Shown here in pieces: positions 34,044 to 42,784 of a DNA stretch of 64,000 nucleotides. Below the pieces are notes generated by a model. That model made no database searches. It was given only the letters and a program-made list of their open reading frames with translations, and was not told the origin of the DNA. The position numbers were made by a program, and so were the translations under genes. This DNA is from an uncultured Lachnospiraceae bacterium. Lineage in GTDB: Bacteria > Bacillota > Clostridia > Lachnospirales > Lachnospiraceae. The DNA is taken from contig CAJTOO010000002.1 in NCBI GenBank assembly GCA_910577735.1, forward strand, positions 186,512-250,511, given 5' to 3'. The stretch's first letter is position 1, and the number at the start of each line of letters is the position of its first letter.

Positions 34044-34108
34044 CTCAGGGATTTGCAAAGCAAGGCTCGATAAGATAATGATGCAAGGAATACAGTACCT
34101 GAAGGGAA

Positions 34109-34136
34109 AAAGATAATTCCGCAAGGAATTTTCTTT
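34109..34136 (+). terminator. Probable terminator after valS
   Basis: A 12-base-pair stem with one mismatch (34109-34120 with 34125-34136) and a GCAA tetraloop; its 3' arm is T-rich (TTTTCTTT), but no further T run follows. Confidence 0.5.
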
Positions 34137-34251
34137 AGGGGGTGGAAATGTGCAACGATTTGGTGTAAAGTTATATCTAGGGTAATTTCGTTACATATTT
34201 CGGAATGAAAATAAATGACACAAATGTCATGACGAAAGTGAGGTGAGTCAC

Positions 34252-35796
34252 GTGGCCGGATCAAATCTTTCATCGGAGCAGCTGGATAAACTGAAGGCAG
34301 CCCTGGCCAAGGCGAAGGGCCTTCCGCTGGCAGCGGCGGCGCAGGCGTTAAAGGCTGAGGAGGAAGCACAGAAAGCTGCTGCACAAGAACCGGAAGAGGC
34401 GCAGCCTCTTGTAGAAACCAACCTGGCAGAAGGCACTTATCTGCGAGTGGAAGATGATGAGATGACGGCGTGGCTTTACCTGACACCGCCGGAAGAGGAA
34501 CAGGTATATACTAAGCGTGATCTGGAAAGCTATCTGGAACAGAATGGAGTTACCAGAGGTTATCATAGTTCCAATCTTTCTGCGATGGTGAAAAAGAAGG
34601 TATATGACAGAGAGATTCTGGTAGCCCAGGGAAAGAAATCCATACCAGGAAAAGACGGTTACTTCGAGTATCTGTTTTCACCAGAGGAGCATATGGGACC
34701 TGTCATCCGGGAAGACGGTACCGTTGATTATTCCAGTATGAGCGCCTTACAGAATGTGCACAAAGGCGATAAAGTTGCAATCTACCATTATGCCGAACAG
34801 GGGGAGGACGGTTATACAGTCCGGGACAAGGAACTGAAAGCAGCACCTGCCAGGGATCTTCCGCCCATGCGCGGCAAGGGCATTATCAGGGAGAACGGTG
34901 TATATTACGCGCAGAATGATGGGAAAATAGAGGTAAAGGACGGTAAAATCGATATCCAGAATGTCCATGAGATTGTTGGAGATGTGGATGCCATTATCGG
35001 TAAAATAGAGTTTTTTGGTGATGTGATTATCAATGGCAATGTGGAGGGCGGTGTCACAATCCGTGCCGGGCGAAACATTGAGATACACGGCACTGCAGGG
35101 GGCGTTTCACTTTTTGCAGGAGGTGATGTGCTTTTGTCCCGCGGTATACAGGGCGGCGGTAAAATATCTGCCAGAGGCAATGTGTTTGCGGAGTTTATTG
35201 AGAATACAACGGTGGAGGCGGGCGGTATCGTCCAGTCCAATGTCATCTTGAATGCCAGGGTATCTGCCAAAGATAAAGTAATCACCAACGGCAAGAGAGG
35301 GGCCATCATTGGCGGACAGGTGCATGCGCTGAAAAGTATAGAGGCCATAACAGCCGGCAATGATGTGGAAGTAAAGACAGTACTGCACTGCGGCTATCAG
35401 CCGGAGGCTTTTGATATGCTTCTGGAAATCAGGCGCAAGGAGACGGAGACCAAGGAGAAACTGGCGAAACTGGTAGATACCATGACGGAGGCACTGCGGG
35501 AGAAAAGAAAGCTGGGCGCCAATACGGCCAAAACGACGGAAGCCAATCTTTCCGAATGGAACCGCTTGAAGGATGAATATTTTGCGGAACTTGACAGGAT
35601 AGGCAAGGAACGCAAAGAGCTGGAAGAGACCATGGAGGCGGGAAGGGATTCTTACATCAAGGTGGATGGAAATCTCTATCGGAATGTGGTCATCAGTATC
35701 AATGCGGAACAGATGATCATGGACAGAAATACCTGTTATATGAAATACACCGCAGAAAAGGGGATTATCGAAGGTTCGGTAATCATACATAATTAA
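34252..35796 (+). CDS. FapA (DUF342) family polymer-assembly-like protein
   Basis: A 514-residue protein of the FapA/DUF342 family. An N-terminal Ala/Glu-rich region (to about residue 50) leads into a FapA-type domain, a right-handed beta-helix of repeated strands (GDVIINGNVEGGVTIRAGRN, SLFAGGDVLLSRGIQGGGKI, EAGGIVQSNVILNARVSAKD) and a C-terminal coiled coil (EIRRKETETKEKLAKLV). The family's role is unclear; related proteins occur near motility or envelope genes. GTG 34252 is preferred since GAGGTGA lies 5 bases upstream; the frame continues to GTG 34243. folC follows after 19 bases. Confidence 0.8.
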   Translation: MAGSNLSSEQLDKLKAALAKAKGLPLAAAAQALKAEEEAQKAAAQEPEEAQPLVETNLAEGTYLRVEDDEMTAWLYLTPPEEEQVYTKRDLESYLEQNGVTRGYHSSNLSAMVKKKVYDREILVAQGKKSIPGKDGYFEYLFSPEEHMGPVIREDGTVDYSSMSALQNVHKGDKVAIYHYAEQGEDGYTVRDKELKAAPARDLPPMRGKGIIRENGVYYAQNDGKIEVKDGKIDIQNVHEIVGDVDAIIGKIEFFGDVIINGNVEGGVTIRAGRNIEIHGTAGGVSLFAGGDVLLSRGIQGGGKISARGNVFAEFIENTTVEAGGIVQSNVILNARVSAKDKVITNGKRGAIIGGQVHALKSIEAITAGNDVEVKTVLHCGYQPEAFDMLLEIRRKETETKEKLAKLVDTMTEALREKRKLGANTAKTTEANLSEWNRLKDEYFAELDRIGKERKELEETMEAGRDSYIKVDGNLYRNVVISINAEQMIMDRNTCYMKYTAEKGIIEGSVIIHN

Positions 35797-35815
35797 CTGT
35801 GGGGGAAACAGGAGA

Positions 35816-37144
35816 ATGACAGAAGAAATAGATTCTTACGGGGCGGCGCAGGAGTATATTAATGCCACCCCGAAATTTACCAGGAAGAACAGCATGGAGA
35901 GTACCGGAAGGTTCCTGGAACATCTGGGAGGTCCGGCACAGAATTGTAAGATACTTCACATAGCGGGCACAAACGGAAAAGGTTCCGTTTGTGCTTATTT
36001 ATCTACTGTTTTAAAGAGGGCAGGCATCGCAAGCGGCATGTTTGTGTCTCCTCATCTGGTGACCATGCGGGAACGGTTTGTGATAGAAGGGGAAATGATC
36101 ACGGAGGAGGAATTTTTAGAGGCCTTCTGTGTTGTGAAGGAACATCTGGGCAATCTTCCCGAAGAGCTGCAGAAGATATCCTATCATCCTACGTTTTTCG
36201 AATTTCTTTTTTTTATGGCAATGATCCTCTTTGAAAAGAGGGGCGTGGAATATGTGGTCTTGGAGACGGGGCTCGGCGGCAGGCTGGATGCCACCAATGC
36301 TGTGAGCGACAAGAAATTGTGTATTCTGACTTCCATAGGATATGATCATATGGAGTACCTGGGAGAGAAACTGACGGATATCGCCAGGGAGAAAGCCGGA
36401 ATCCTTCGTCCGGGCGTGCCGGTGGTCTATCCGCGCAGGCAGCCGGAGGTGGCGCAGATGATAGAGGAATGTGCAGCCAGGATTGGGGCAGAGACATTTC
36501 CGGTAGAGAAAGCTGCGATAAAAGAAATAAAGATTCTGGATAAAACAATTGATTTTTCTCTCCATTTAAACTATTATGATTATATTGGTTTTACTGTGTC
36601 CACATCTGCACTCTATCAAATTGAGAATGTATCTTTGGCAGTGACAGCATTGGGGCTTTTGGCAGATTCCCGTATCACGGCAAAGGTTCTTCAAGATGGA
36701 ATCAGGGAAACGTTCTGGGAAGGCAGGATGGAAGAAATATTTTCGGGAGTATATCTGGATGGGGCCCATAATTTAGATGGGATAAAGGCTTTTCTGGAGA
36801 CAGTAAGGGCACATCCTTGTGAGGGAAAACGAAAATTACTTTTTTCTGTAGTAAAGGACAAGCAGTACAGGGAAGCAGCGCAGTCGCTTGCCGGTTCAGG
36901 ATTGTTTGATGAGATCGGTGTGGTGGCTCTTTTGGGAGAACGTGCGCTGCCGCTGCAGACATTGGAAGAATTATTTGGGCAGTATACAGGGGTCACGGTC
37001 AGGGCTTATGATACGCTGGAGGAGGCTTTTGCCGGGCTGGTATCACACAGGGCTGACAAGGATAGAGTGTATATTGCCGGTTCATTATATTTGGCGGGCG
37101 AAGTCAAAGCCCTTATAAGGAGACCCGGGCATGATCAATTTTGA
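35816..37144 (+). CDS. folC: Folylpolyglutamate synthase / dihydrofolate synthase
   Basis: A 442-residue Mur-ligase-like enzyme that adds glutamate to folates (and, if bifunctional, to dihydropteroate). HIAGTNGKGSVCAYLS is the ATP-binding loop, YVVLETGLGGRLDATNAV the metal/Mg-binding region, and LDGAHNLDGI the C-terminal domain signature. It overlaps a 49-residue ORF at its 3' end by 14 bases. Confidence 0.92.
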   Translation: MTEEIDSYGAAQEYINATPKFTRKNSMESTGRFLEHLGGPAQNCKILHIAGTNGKGSVCAYLSTVLKRAGIASGMFVSPHLVTMRERFVIEGEMITEEEFLEAFCVVKEHLGNLPEELQKISYHPTFFEFLFFMAMILFEKRGVEYVVLETGLGGRLDATNAVSDKKLCILTSIGYDHMEYLGEKLTDIAREKAGILRPGVPVVYPRRQPEVAQMIEECAARIGAETFPVEKAAIKEIKILDKTIDFSLHLNYYDYIGFTVSTSALYQIENVSLAVTALGLLADSRITAKVLQDGIRETFWEGRMEEIFSGVYLDGAHNLDGIKAFLETVRAHPCEGKRKLLFSVVKDKQYREAAQSLAGSGLFDEIGVVALLGERALPLQTLEELFGQYTGVTVRAYDTLEEAFAGLVSHRADKDRVYIAGSLYLAGEVKALIRRPGHDQF

Positions 37145-37280
37145 AGAAGAATTAAAGAAATTCCATCCCAGCCTGGAAGTTGAGGATGCAGAGGAAGCGA
37201 TTTATAACCAGGATTTGACTGATATGGCAGATCTGATGGTAAAGATAGTAAAAGATGCTAAGAAAGTGGAAGAAGAATAG
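37131..37280 (+). CDS. Small acidic protein (49 residues)
   Basis: MINFEEELKKFHPSLEVEDA begins a 49-residue, strongly acidic, probably helical protein ending KKVEEE. AAGGAG lies 7 bases before its ATG, which is inside the folC 3' end, and the next gene starts 13 bases after its stop. This tight packing argues that it is a real gene. I do not recognise the family. Confidence 0.7.
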   Translation: MINFEEELKKFHPSLEVEDAEEAIYNQDLTDMADLMVKIVKDAKKVEEE

Positions 37281-37293
37281 GGGATTGGCATAG

Positions 37294-38718
37294 ATGATCT
37301 GTTATCGGTGTGGGTGTACTTTGTCAGAACACAATTTCTGTACGAACTGTGGTGCCGATGTAGCCCTTTATAAGAGGATTATATATATATCGAACCGTTT
37401 CTATAATGACGGATTAGAGCGGGCAAGTGTCAGGGATCTGACAGGCGCTGTGACAAGTTTGAGACAGAGTTTAAAATTTGACAAGAATAATGTGGAGGCT
37501 CGCAATCTTCTGGGGCTTGTATATTTTGAAACAGGCGAGGTGGTGGCTGCCTTAAGTGAGTGGGTCATCAGCAAGAACCTGCGCCCGAAAAAGAATATCG
37601 CGGATGATTATATTGATATGATTCAGACCAACCAGAATCGGTTGGATACCATCAATCAGACGATTAAAAAGTATAATCAGGCACTGACTTATTGTAATCA
37701 GGACAGTCTGGATCTGGCCGTGATCCAGCTAAAGAAGGTACTTTCCCTGAATCCCAAATTTATCAGGGCACATCAGCTTCTGGCGCTTTTGTATATTAAC
37801 AGTGAGGAGTGGGAACGGGCCAAAAGAGAATTGACTAAGTGTCTGGAAATTGATACCAATAATACGGCAACACTGCGCTATCTCAAGGAAGTAGATGAGA
37901 TGCTGATGCCGGAAGAAGGCGTCAAGAACACCACAAAGAAACAGAGAAAGTCGGATGAAATCATTAAATATCAGAGTGGGAACGAGACCATTATTCAGCC
38001 TGTCAATATGAAGGAGGGTAAGGGGGTCACATCCCTTCTGAATCTGGGAATCGGGCTGGCAATCGGTATCGCCATTGCTTTTTTCCTGATATTGCCGGCA
38101 AGGATACAGTCGGCTAAGGCCAATATTGACGAGGAACTGCGTAAAGTCAGCGAGCAGTCTGATGCCAAAACCGCTACCATAGATGAACTGCAGCAACAGC
38201 TTGGTGTACTGACGGAAGAGAAAAATAATCTGGAGCAGGATCTTTCGGCTTATCTGGGAACAGATGGCACCCTGCGTTCTGTGGACAGTCTGATGAAAGC
38301 AGCCGGCGCTTATCTGACCAATCCCGAGGAAGTCACAGTGGTGGCAGACTATCTGGAGGAGATTGAGGCAGATGAGGCCGAAAGTGAGAGTGATAATTCG
38401 GAGGCCTTTGAGAATCTCTATCATACCCTGCTTGCCCTGGTGGGGCCGGGAATTGCAGAGTCATATTATAATGACGGCTACGAGGCTTACAGACAGGAAA
38501 ATTATGAAGATGCGATTCCCAATCTGGAGAAGGCATTCCAGTATGATGCTACAAACGGAGAGGCGCTTTACAATCTGGCCAATGCCTATTACCGTGTAGG
38601 GGAAGTTAAAAAGGCGAAGGACGCTTATCAGCAGATTATCCAGTTGTTCCCGGGAACCGAGAAGGCCAGTAAGTCAGAAGGTTTCCTGGAGGAGATGGAG
38701 AGCGAGATACAGGATTAG
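37294..38718 (+). CDS. Zinc-ribbon, TPR-repeat membrane protein
   Basis: A 474-residue protein. The N-terminal zinc ribbon has CYRCGC and CTNCGA (Cys pairs near 3-6 and 16-19), followed by TPR repeats (about 45-210), one membrane helix (LLNLGIGLAIGIAIAFFLIL, about 245-265), a coiled coil (about 275-325) and a second TPR block (YYNDGYEAYRQENYEDAIPN onward). The topology suggests a cytoplasmic adaptor with an extracytoplasmic TPR part. Function unknown. A strong terminator follows. Confidence 0.8.
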   Translation: MICYRCGCTLSEHNFCTNCGADVALYKRIIYISNRFYNDGLERASVRDLTGAVTSLRQSLKFDKNNVEARNLLGLVYFETGEVVAALSEWVISKNLRPKKNIADDYIDMIQTNQNRLDTINQTIKKYNQALTYCNQDSLDLAVIQLKKVLSLNPKFIRAHQLLALLYINSEEWERAKRELTKCLEIDTNNTATLRYLKEVDEMLMPEEGVKNTTKKQRKSDEIIKYQSGNETIIQPVNMKEGKGVTSLLNLGIGLAIGIAIAFFLILPARIQSAKANIDEELRKVSEQSDAKTATIDELQQQLGVLTEEKNNLEQDLSAYLGTDGTLRSVDSLMKAAGAYLTNPEEVTVVADYLEEIEADEAESESDNSEAFENLYHTLLALVGPGIAESYYNDGYEAYRQENYEDAIPNLEKAFQYDATNGEALYNLANAYYRVGEVKKAKDAYQQIIQLFPGTEKASKSEGFLEEMESEIQD

Positions 38719-38781
38719 GGCCGGCGGTAACACATGACGGCAGACCGGGCCGCAAAAGATAAAAATTAACAGTAAGATACG

Positions 38782-38821
38782 AAAGAGAACGTAATGAGAT
38801 ATCCCATTACGTTCTCTTTTT
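38782..38821 (+). terminator. Strong terminator before the spoIIA operon
   Basis: A perfect 15-base-pair stem (38782-38796 with 38805-38819) ending in TTTTT. Confidence 0.92.
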
Positions 38822-38904
38822 GCGCAGTCAGCAGAACCATAAGTTCACAGACACAGTCTGCTGATAATAATAGCATAACTATGAAGGAAAGGAGTTTACA
38901 TAAT

Positions 38905-39210
38905 ATGGAAGAGGACTTCAGATTGATTGATAATTACCTTATGATAAGAATGCCCACGGAGATAGACCACCATAAATCGGTCAATATCAGTACCAAGGCA
39001 GATAGATACATCCTCTCTAAGAAGGTGGAGAATGTGGTGTTCGATTTTGAAAGGACAACCTTTATGGACAGTTCCGGAATCGGAATCATTGTGGGGCGGT
39101 ATAAGAAGATATCCTGTTTTGGCGGTAAGGTATATGCGGTGCACACTGGCAGCCGAATCAGAAGAATGCTGCTTCTGGCCGGGGTGGAGAATATTGTAGA
39201 GATCATATGA
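38905..39210 (+). CDS. spoIIAA: Anti-sigma F factor antagonist SpoIIAA
   Basis: A 101-residue STAS-domain protein. FMDSSGIGIIVGRYKKI contains the Ser (position 56/57) phosphorylated by SpoIIAB. Unphosphorylated SpoIIAA frees SigF in the forespore. ATG 38905 has AAAGGAG 10 bases upstream; the longer open frame begins inside the preceding terminator and is not used. Between the ribosome site and start lies AGTTTACATAAT, one copy of a word repeated elsewhere in the window. No clear SigH promoter was found. Confidence 0.92.
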   Translation: MEEDFRLIDNYLMIRMPTEIDHHKSVNISTKADRYILSKKVENVVFDFERTTFMDSSGIGIIVGRYKKISCFGGKVYAVHTGSRIRRMLLLAGVENIVEII

Positions 39211-39243
39211 TCATGTTTAGTTGATAGGAGAGAAAGGAGCAGG

Positions 39244-39741
39244 GTGAAAACGATGATAGAGGTTATAGACAAGAAGGATTACAGACAGATCACAAATGAG
39301 ATACATCTGGAATTTGCAGCGGTGTCGGATAATGAATCTTTTGCGCGGATGGCAGTTGCGGCGTTTATCACGCCCCTAAATCCCACACTTGAGGAGGTGT
39401 CTGATGTGAAGACTGCTATTTCTGAGGCGGTGACCAATGCGATCATTCATGGTTATGAGAATAAAGGGCATGTCACTGACCGTATTTATATGAATTGTGA
39501 GTTGATAAAAGATGTGCTGGAAGTGGAGATCATAGACCGGGGCGTGGGAATTCAGGACATCAACAGAGCCATGGAACCCCTGTTTACCACCAGACCGGAG
39601 CTGGAAAGGTCGGGGATGGGATTTGCCTTTATGGAGGCTTTTATGGACAATCTGGATGTGCAGTCGGAGCCGGGGCAGGGCACTGTGGTGCGTATGTGTA
39701 AGAAGATTGGTTTGGGATCATGGATTGATAGTGAGGAATAG
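39244..39741 (+). CDS. spoIIAB: Anti-sigma F factor SpoIIAB
   Basis: A 165-residue Bergerat-fold kinase: N-box SEAVTNAIIHGYEN, G1 DRGVGI, G2 GMGFAFMEAF. It binds SigF and phosphorylates SpoIIAA. The family core starts at EIHLEFAAVSDNESFARM (residue 19), so there is an N-terminal extension of about 18 residues; no start codon lies near the core start. The GTG start at 39244 has AAAGGAG about 5 bases upstream. sigF follows after two bases. Confidence 0.92.
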   Translation: MKTMIEVIDKKDYRQITNEIHLEFAAVSDNESFARMAVAAFITPLNPTLEEVSDVKTAISEAVTNAIIHGYENKGHVTDRIYMNCELIKDVLEVEIIDRGVGIQDINRAMEPLFTTRPELERSGMGFAFMEAFMDNLDVQSEPGQGTVVRMCKKIGLGSWIDSEE

Positions 39742-39743
39742 CC

Positions 39744-40520
39744 ATGGAAGAGACTGCCGTATTAATTGAACGATCACAGGCAGGAGATAAAGAGGCAAGA
39801 GAGACACTGATAGAAGAAAATCTGGGACTGGTGCGCCACATTGTGAAACGTTTTGTGGGCAGAGGATATGATGCGGAAGATTTATTTCAAATAGGATGTA
39901 TCGGGTTGATGAAGGCAATCGATAAGTTTGACCTGCACTTTGAAGTGCGCTTCTCAACCTACGCGGTGCCCATGATACAGGGAGAGATTAAGAGATTTCT
40001 TCGGGATGACGGGATGATCAAGGTCAGCAGGACATTAAAGGAGAATGGCTGGAAGGTCAAGCAGGCGGCGCAACGCCTTTCCCAGGCATATGGCAGGGAA
40101 GCGACGCTGCAGGAATTATCGGAAGCGACGGACCTGAGTGTGGAAGATATCGTGATGGCGCTGGATGCCAATGTGGAGGTGGAATCCATCTATAAGTCTG
40201 TCTATCAGTCTGATGGGAATGAGATTTACCTGGTGGACCAGGTGGTGGGCGGCAGTGCCGGTGTGGGCTGTGCCGCAGGCTTAAGCAGCCTGAATGGGAG
40301 CGGCGCATGTGAGGATGTGGAGAAAGAAAAAATCTTAAATCACATGCTTCTGGAGGAATTGTTGGGGAGATTGGGCGATACGGAAAGGCAGCTGATTGAC
40401 ATGCGGTATTTTCAGGATAAAACGCAGGTGGAAGTAGCCAGATACCTGGGCATCAGTCAGGTACAGGTGAGCCGTATGGAGAAGAGGATTCTGTTGCATC
40501 TGCGGGAAGAAGTGTGTTAG
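39744..40520 (+). CDS. sigF: RNA polymerase sigma-F factor
   Basis: A 258-residue sporulation sigma factor with region 2 (DAEDLFQIGCIGLMKAIDKF, RFSTYAVPMIQGEIKRFLRD), region 3 and region 4 (QVEVARYLGISQVQVSRMEK). It directs early forespore genes. Between regions 3 and 4 there is a Gly/Ser/Ala-rich insert (VVGGSAGVGCAAGLSSLNGS, about residues 168-190) longer than in B. subtilis SigF. It ends the spoIIAA-spoIIAB-sigF operon unless the small gene that follows is included. Confidence 0.93.
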   Translation: MEETAVLIERSQAGDKEARETLIEENLGLVRHIVKRFVGRGYDAEDLFQIGCIGLMKAIDKFDLHFEVRFSTYAVPMIQGEIKRFLRDDGMIKVSRTLKENGWKVKQAAQRLSQAYGREATLQELSEATDLSVEDIVMALDANVEVESIYKSVYQSDGNEIYLVDQVVGGSAGVGCAAGLSSLNGSGACEDVEKEKILNHMLLEELLGRLGDTERQLIDMRYFQDKTQVEVARYLGISQVQVSRMEKRILLHLREEVC

Positions 40521-40587
40521 ACTTAACCTGAACAGGATTGTATCAGCATCCTGGCATAATCAGAACAGGAAAGGAAAGGTGCTTGCG

Positions 40588-40764
40588 ATGAACACATTCC
40601 AGTATCAGGTAGCCAGCATTGATGGAGACTATGCGAACCTTAAAAGGATTGATGCAGATGCAGAGAGCGATGAATTGAAATTGGTGGCCAGAGCGCTTCT
40701 GCCCCCGGAGATCACGGAGGGCACGAAACTTCTTTACGAGATGATGGAGTATCATATGATGTAA
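40588..40764 (+). CDS. Small conserved-looking protein downstream of sigF
   Basis: A 58-residue protein beginning MNTFQYQVASIDGDYANLKR and ending EMMEYHMM. AGGAAAGG precedes ATG 40588. It lies 67 bases after sigF in the same direction and before convergent spoVAC. The family is not recognised; a place at the end of the spoIIA operon suggests forespore expression. Confidence 0.6.
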   Translation: MNTFQYQVASIDGDYANLKRIDADAESDELKLVARALLPPEITEGTKLLYEMMEYHMM

Positions 40765-40795
40765 CATGGTATCCTTTCACGGGACTTTCAATTCG

Positions 40796-40824
40796 TGTGT
40801 GAGAGGTGGGTTTCCCCTCACACA
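40796..40824. terminator. Hairpin between the small gene and spoVAC
   Basis: TGTGTGAG (40796-40803) pairs with CTCACACA (40817-40824); the spoVAC stop lies in the right arm. There is no clear T run on either side, so termination is uncertain. Confidence 0.4.
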
Positions 40825-41309
40825 ATGTTAAGCAGACGCCCGATCCAGTAAAGTAAACCAAGACACCAGCTGGTAAAGATACCATAGAGGATAACGGGGC
40901 CGGCAATGGTAAAGATTTTACAGCCGATACCAAAGACCTGGCCTTCCTTCTGGTATTCGATTGCCGCAGAGGCGATGGAATTGGCAAAGCCCGTGATGGG
41001 CACGAGTGCGCCGGCGCCGCCCCATTCCACCAGTTTGGGGTAGAGATTGCATCCGGTAAGGAGCACACTCACAAGGACTAACAGCATGGAACACCAGGAG
41101 CCGGCGGTATCCTTGTCAAGCCCGATAGAACTAGTAGAATAGTTTAAAATAATCTGTCCGATCAGGCAGATGAGCCCTCCGATGAGGAATGCCTTACACA
41201 TGCGAAGCGGCAGACTGTATTTGGGTGTGGTCTGTTCCACGTGCTGCTGGTATGCCTGCTTTTTTTTCTTCTGCATGGTCTGAGGTTTTTGAGTTTGCAT
41301 TTCTGACAT
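40818..41309 (-). CDS. spoVAC: Stage V sporulation protein AC
   Basis: A 163-residue membrane protein with about four helices (AFLIGGLICLIGQIILNY, WCSMLLVLVSVLLTG) and a basic N-terminus; LVEWGGAGALVPITGFANSI is typical of SpoVAC. It is part of the inner-membrane channel that loads and releases dipicolinic acid in spores. AAAGGAAAG precedes ATG 41309. A 124-base gap with a hairpin separates it from spoVAB. spoVAD and spoVAE are not found downstream in this window. Confidence 0.9.
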   Translation of the reverse strand: MSEMQTQKPQTMQKKKKQAYQQHVEQTTPKYSLPLRMCKAFLIGGLICLIGQIILNYSTSSIGLDKDTAGSWCSMLLVLVSVLLTGCNLYPKLVEWGGAGALVPITGFANSIASAAIEYQKEGQVFGIGCKIFTIAGPVILYGIFTSWCLGLLYWIGRLLNIV

Positions 41310-41412
41310 TTTATTACTTTCCTTTCGTGCTATATTTTGGTTGGTTTCATACGGTATATTGTGTGAGCTGCATCTGCTTATTTTGTACCTGCTTATCTGA
41401 GGAAGCGAAGCA

Positions 41413-41435
41413 GAGCTTATAATGGCGCGAAGCTC
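41413..41435 (-). promoter_or_regulatory. Hairpin between spoVAB and spoVAC
   Basis: GAGCTT (41413-41418) and AAGCTC (41430-41435) form a short stem just after the spoVAB stop. It may be a processing or weak attenuation site. Confidence 0.35.
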
Positions 41436-41934
41436 AATTCATTCCATATAAGAATACACGCTGTGTAAAGTAAACCAGGCTTCCGATCAGCTTTCCTAGG
41501 GCTACGGCCAGGATGGCGATGCCAAGACCGTGACGAAAGCCGATTCTTCTTGCAAAAATAGGTATGGTGTTGAGCATTTCTGCGATGGCCAGCGCCAGAC
41601 AGCCCACGAAGATGCCGGCGAACAGGCCAAAGAGAATCAAAAATAAGGTGCCGGCCAGATTCCAGATGCCGTCGGTTGCACCTTGTCCGAAGAGCTGCCT
41701 TTGCCGCACGAATGCTCCGATTTGGCCATAGTCACTGAAAATACTGAGGAATCCGCCTGCCAACGTGCCGAATACGACCATTTCCTCCAGCGTAAAGATT
41801 TTTCGTGCCACATGCATTTTACCGGCAAAGCGGGGAATCAGTCCTACTGAGATCAGAACGGTGAATACACCGGCAGAAACGATCAGTCCCGCACTGATGC
41901 CGATGACTGCAAGCAGTATTTGTCTAAGAAACAT
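41434..41934 (-). CDS. spoVAB: Stage V sporulation protein AB
   Basis: A 166-residue protein with about five membrane helices (IGISAGLIVSAGVFTVLIS, LAGTLFLILFGLFAGIFVG, GIAILAVALGKLIGSLVYF). Sequence and position between spoVAA and spoVAC identify SpoVAB, part of the dipicolinate transport system. ATG 41934 has GGGAGG upstream; the frame also offers a TTG at 41937. It overlaps the end of spoVAA by 11 bases. Confidence 0.85.
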   Translation of the reverse strand: MFLRQILLAVIGISAGLIVSAGVFTVLISVGLIPRFAGKMHVARKIFTLEEMVVFGTLAGGFLSIFSDYGQIGAFVRQRQLFGQGATDGIWNLAGTLFLILFGLFAGIFVGCLALAIAEMLNTIPIFARRIGFRHGLGIAILAVALGKLIGSLVYFTQRVFLYGMN

Positions 41935-42559
41935 CAATTGTTTTGCCCTCCCTGTCAGCGGTTTCGATCAGGGCCTTATTCACATCCTGTTCGTAAACGC
42001 GCATTTCAACTTCGATGGGAGTGGGATCTTTGGTGATTCTTCTGCCGCCGATGTGGTTGAAGAACACGATGATTCCTATGGCCAGCCCCAGACAGTAGGA
42101 TAACTCTAAAATCCCATAACCGTCTCCGGGGCGCCCCATTACCATTTCATAAACTTTTACGAAAACGTCGTTGATACCGATATCGTTGTGGAAGGCCATG
42201 ATGGTAAAGGCAGTGCCGAAGAAACTGACGCAGGCCACAAAGGCAAGCTTGATCCATTGCCCTAAACCTTTGTGTCTGTTCACATCAATATACTCTACCA
42301 GAATATCTGATTCACCCAGGTTTTCCACATTGACACCGGGACAGACCCTGGCAATCTCTTCAATGACTTTCAGGATGCTGATGACCTGGCGCTTTTCACC
42401 ATCCTTATTAAAATGAAGTAATTTGATGGCCTTGACTTTGGCGAGGATGTGGGAATCGGAGCAGGTGAGTTTTCCGATATCCTTTACATACACATCCGGG
42501 GATTGTAGTTCTACATTTTGTTCAGCTTTCAGATAGATGATCGCACTACTGGTTGACAT
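41924..42559 (-). CDS. spoVAA: Stage V sporulation protein AA
   Basis: A 211-residue protein: an N-terminal soluble domain (IIYLKAEQNVELQSPDVYVK, DIGKLTCSD) and two membrane helices (LAFVACVSFFGTAFTIMAFH, LELSYCLGLAIGIIVFFNHI), as in SpoVAA. First gene of the spoVA operon, with a SigG-type promoter 40 bases upstream. GAGG lies 6 bases before ATG. Confidence 0.9.
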   Translation of the reverse strand: MSTSSAIIYLKAEQNVELQSPDVYVKDIGKLTCSDSHILAKVKAIKLLHFNKDGEKRQVISILKVIEEIARVCPGVNVENLGESDILVEYIDVNRHKGLGQWIKLAFVACVSFFGTAFTIMAFHNDIGINDVFVKVYEMVMGRPGDGYGILELSYCLGLAIGIIVFFNHIGGRRITKDPTPIEVEMRVYEQDVNKALIETADREGKTIDVS

Positions 42560-42598
42560 AACATACCTCGTTCCAGTGATTAGTTATTTCGTTTACCT

Positions 42599-42627
42599 TA
42601 GTATGAGGAAATCTGTTGGATTTATAC
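42599..42627 (-). promoter_or_regulatory. SigG-type forespore promoter of spoVA
   Basis: On the minus strand, GTATA (complement of 42623-42627) and CATACTA (complement of 42599-42605) with a 17-base spacer match the SigG consensus (GHATR / CATNMTA). spoVA is SigG-dependent in B. subtilis, so the site and gene agree. Confidence 0.75.
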
Positions 42628-42718
42628 ATTGTATTTTACCATCCGTTTTCTGGTATTACGATGATTATGGAATCCCACAGCATGTGTAAGCAGAAAGCTT
42701 AAGATGGATAAGACAGCA

Positions 42719-42746
42719 AATACTCTGCAAATCCATGCAGGGTATT
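42719..42746 (-). terminator. Terminator of the chemotaxis receptor remnant
   Basis: AATACTCTGCA (42719-42729) pairs with TGCAGGGTATT (42736-42746), with one G-U. On the minus strand it lies about 40 bases past the receptor stop and continues TATTTGCTGTCTT. It would also insulate spoVA from upstream transcription. Confidence 0.6.
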
Positions 42747-42784
42747 TTCGATATTATGTAAACTGATTTGCGCAACAGGATATC

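Noticed and set aside
38794..38904. Upstream extension of SpoIIAA
   Set aside because: It would begin inside the terminator hairpin, and SpoIIAA homologues start at the ATG at 38905.
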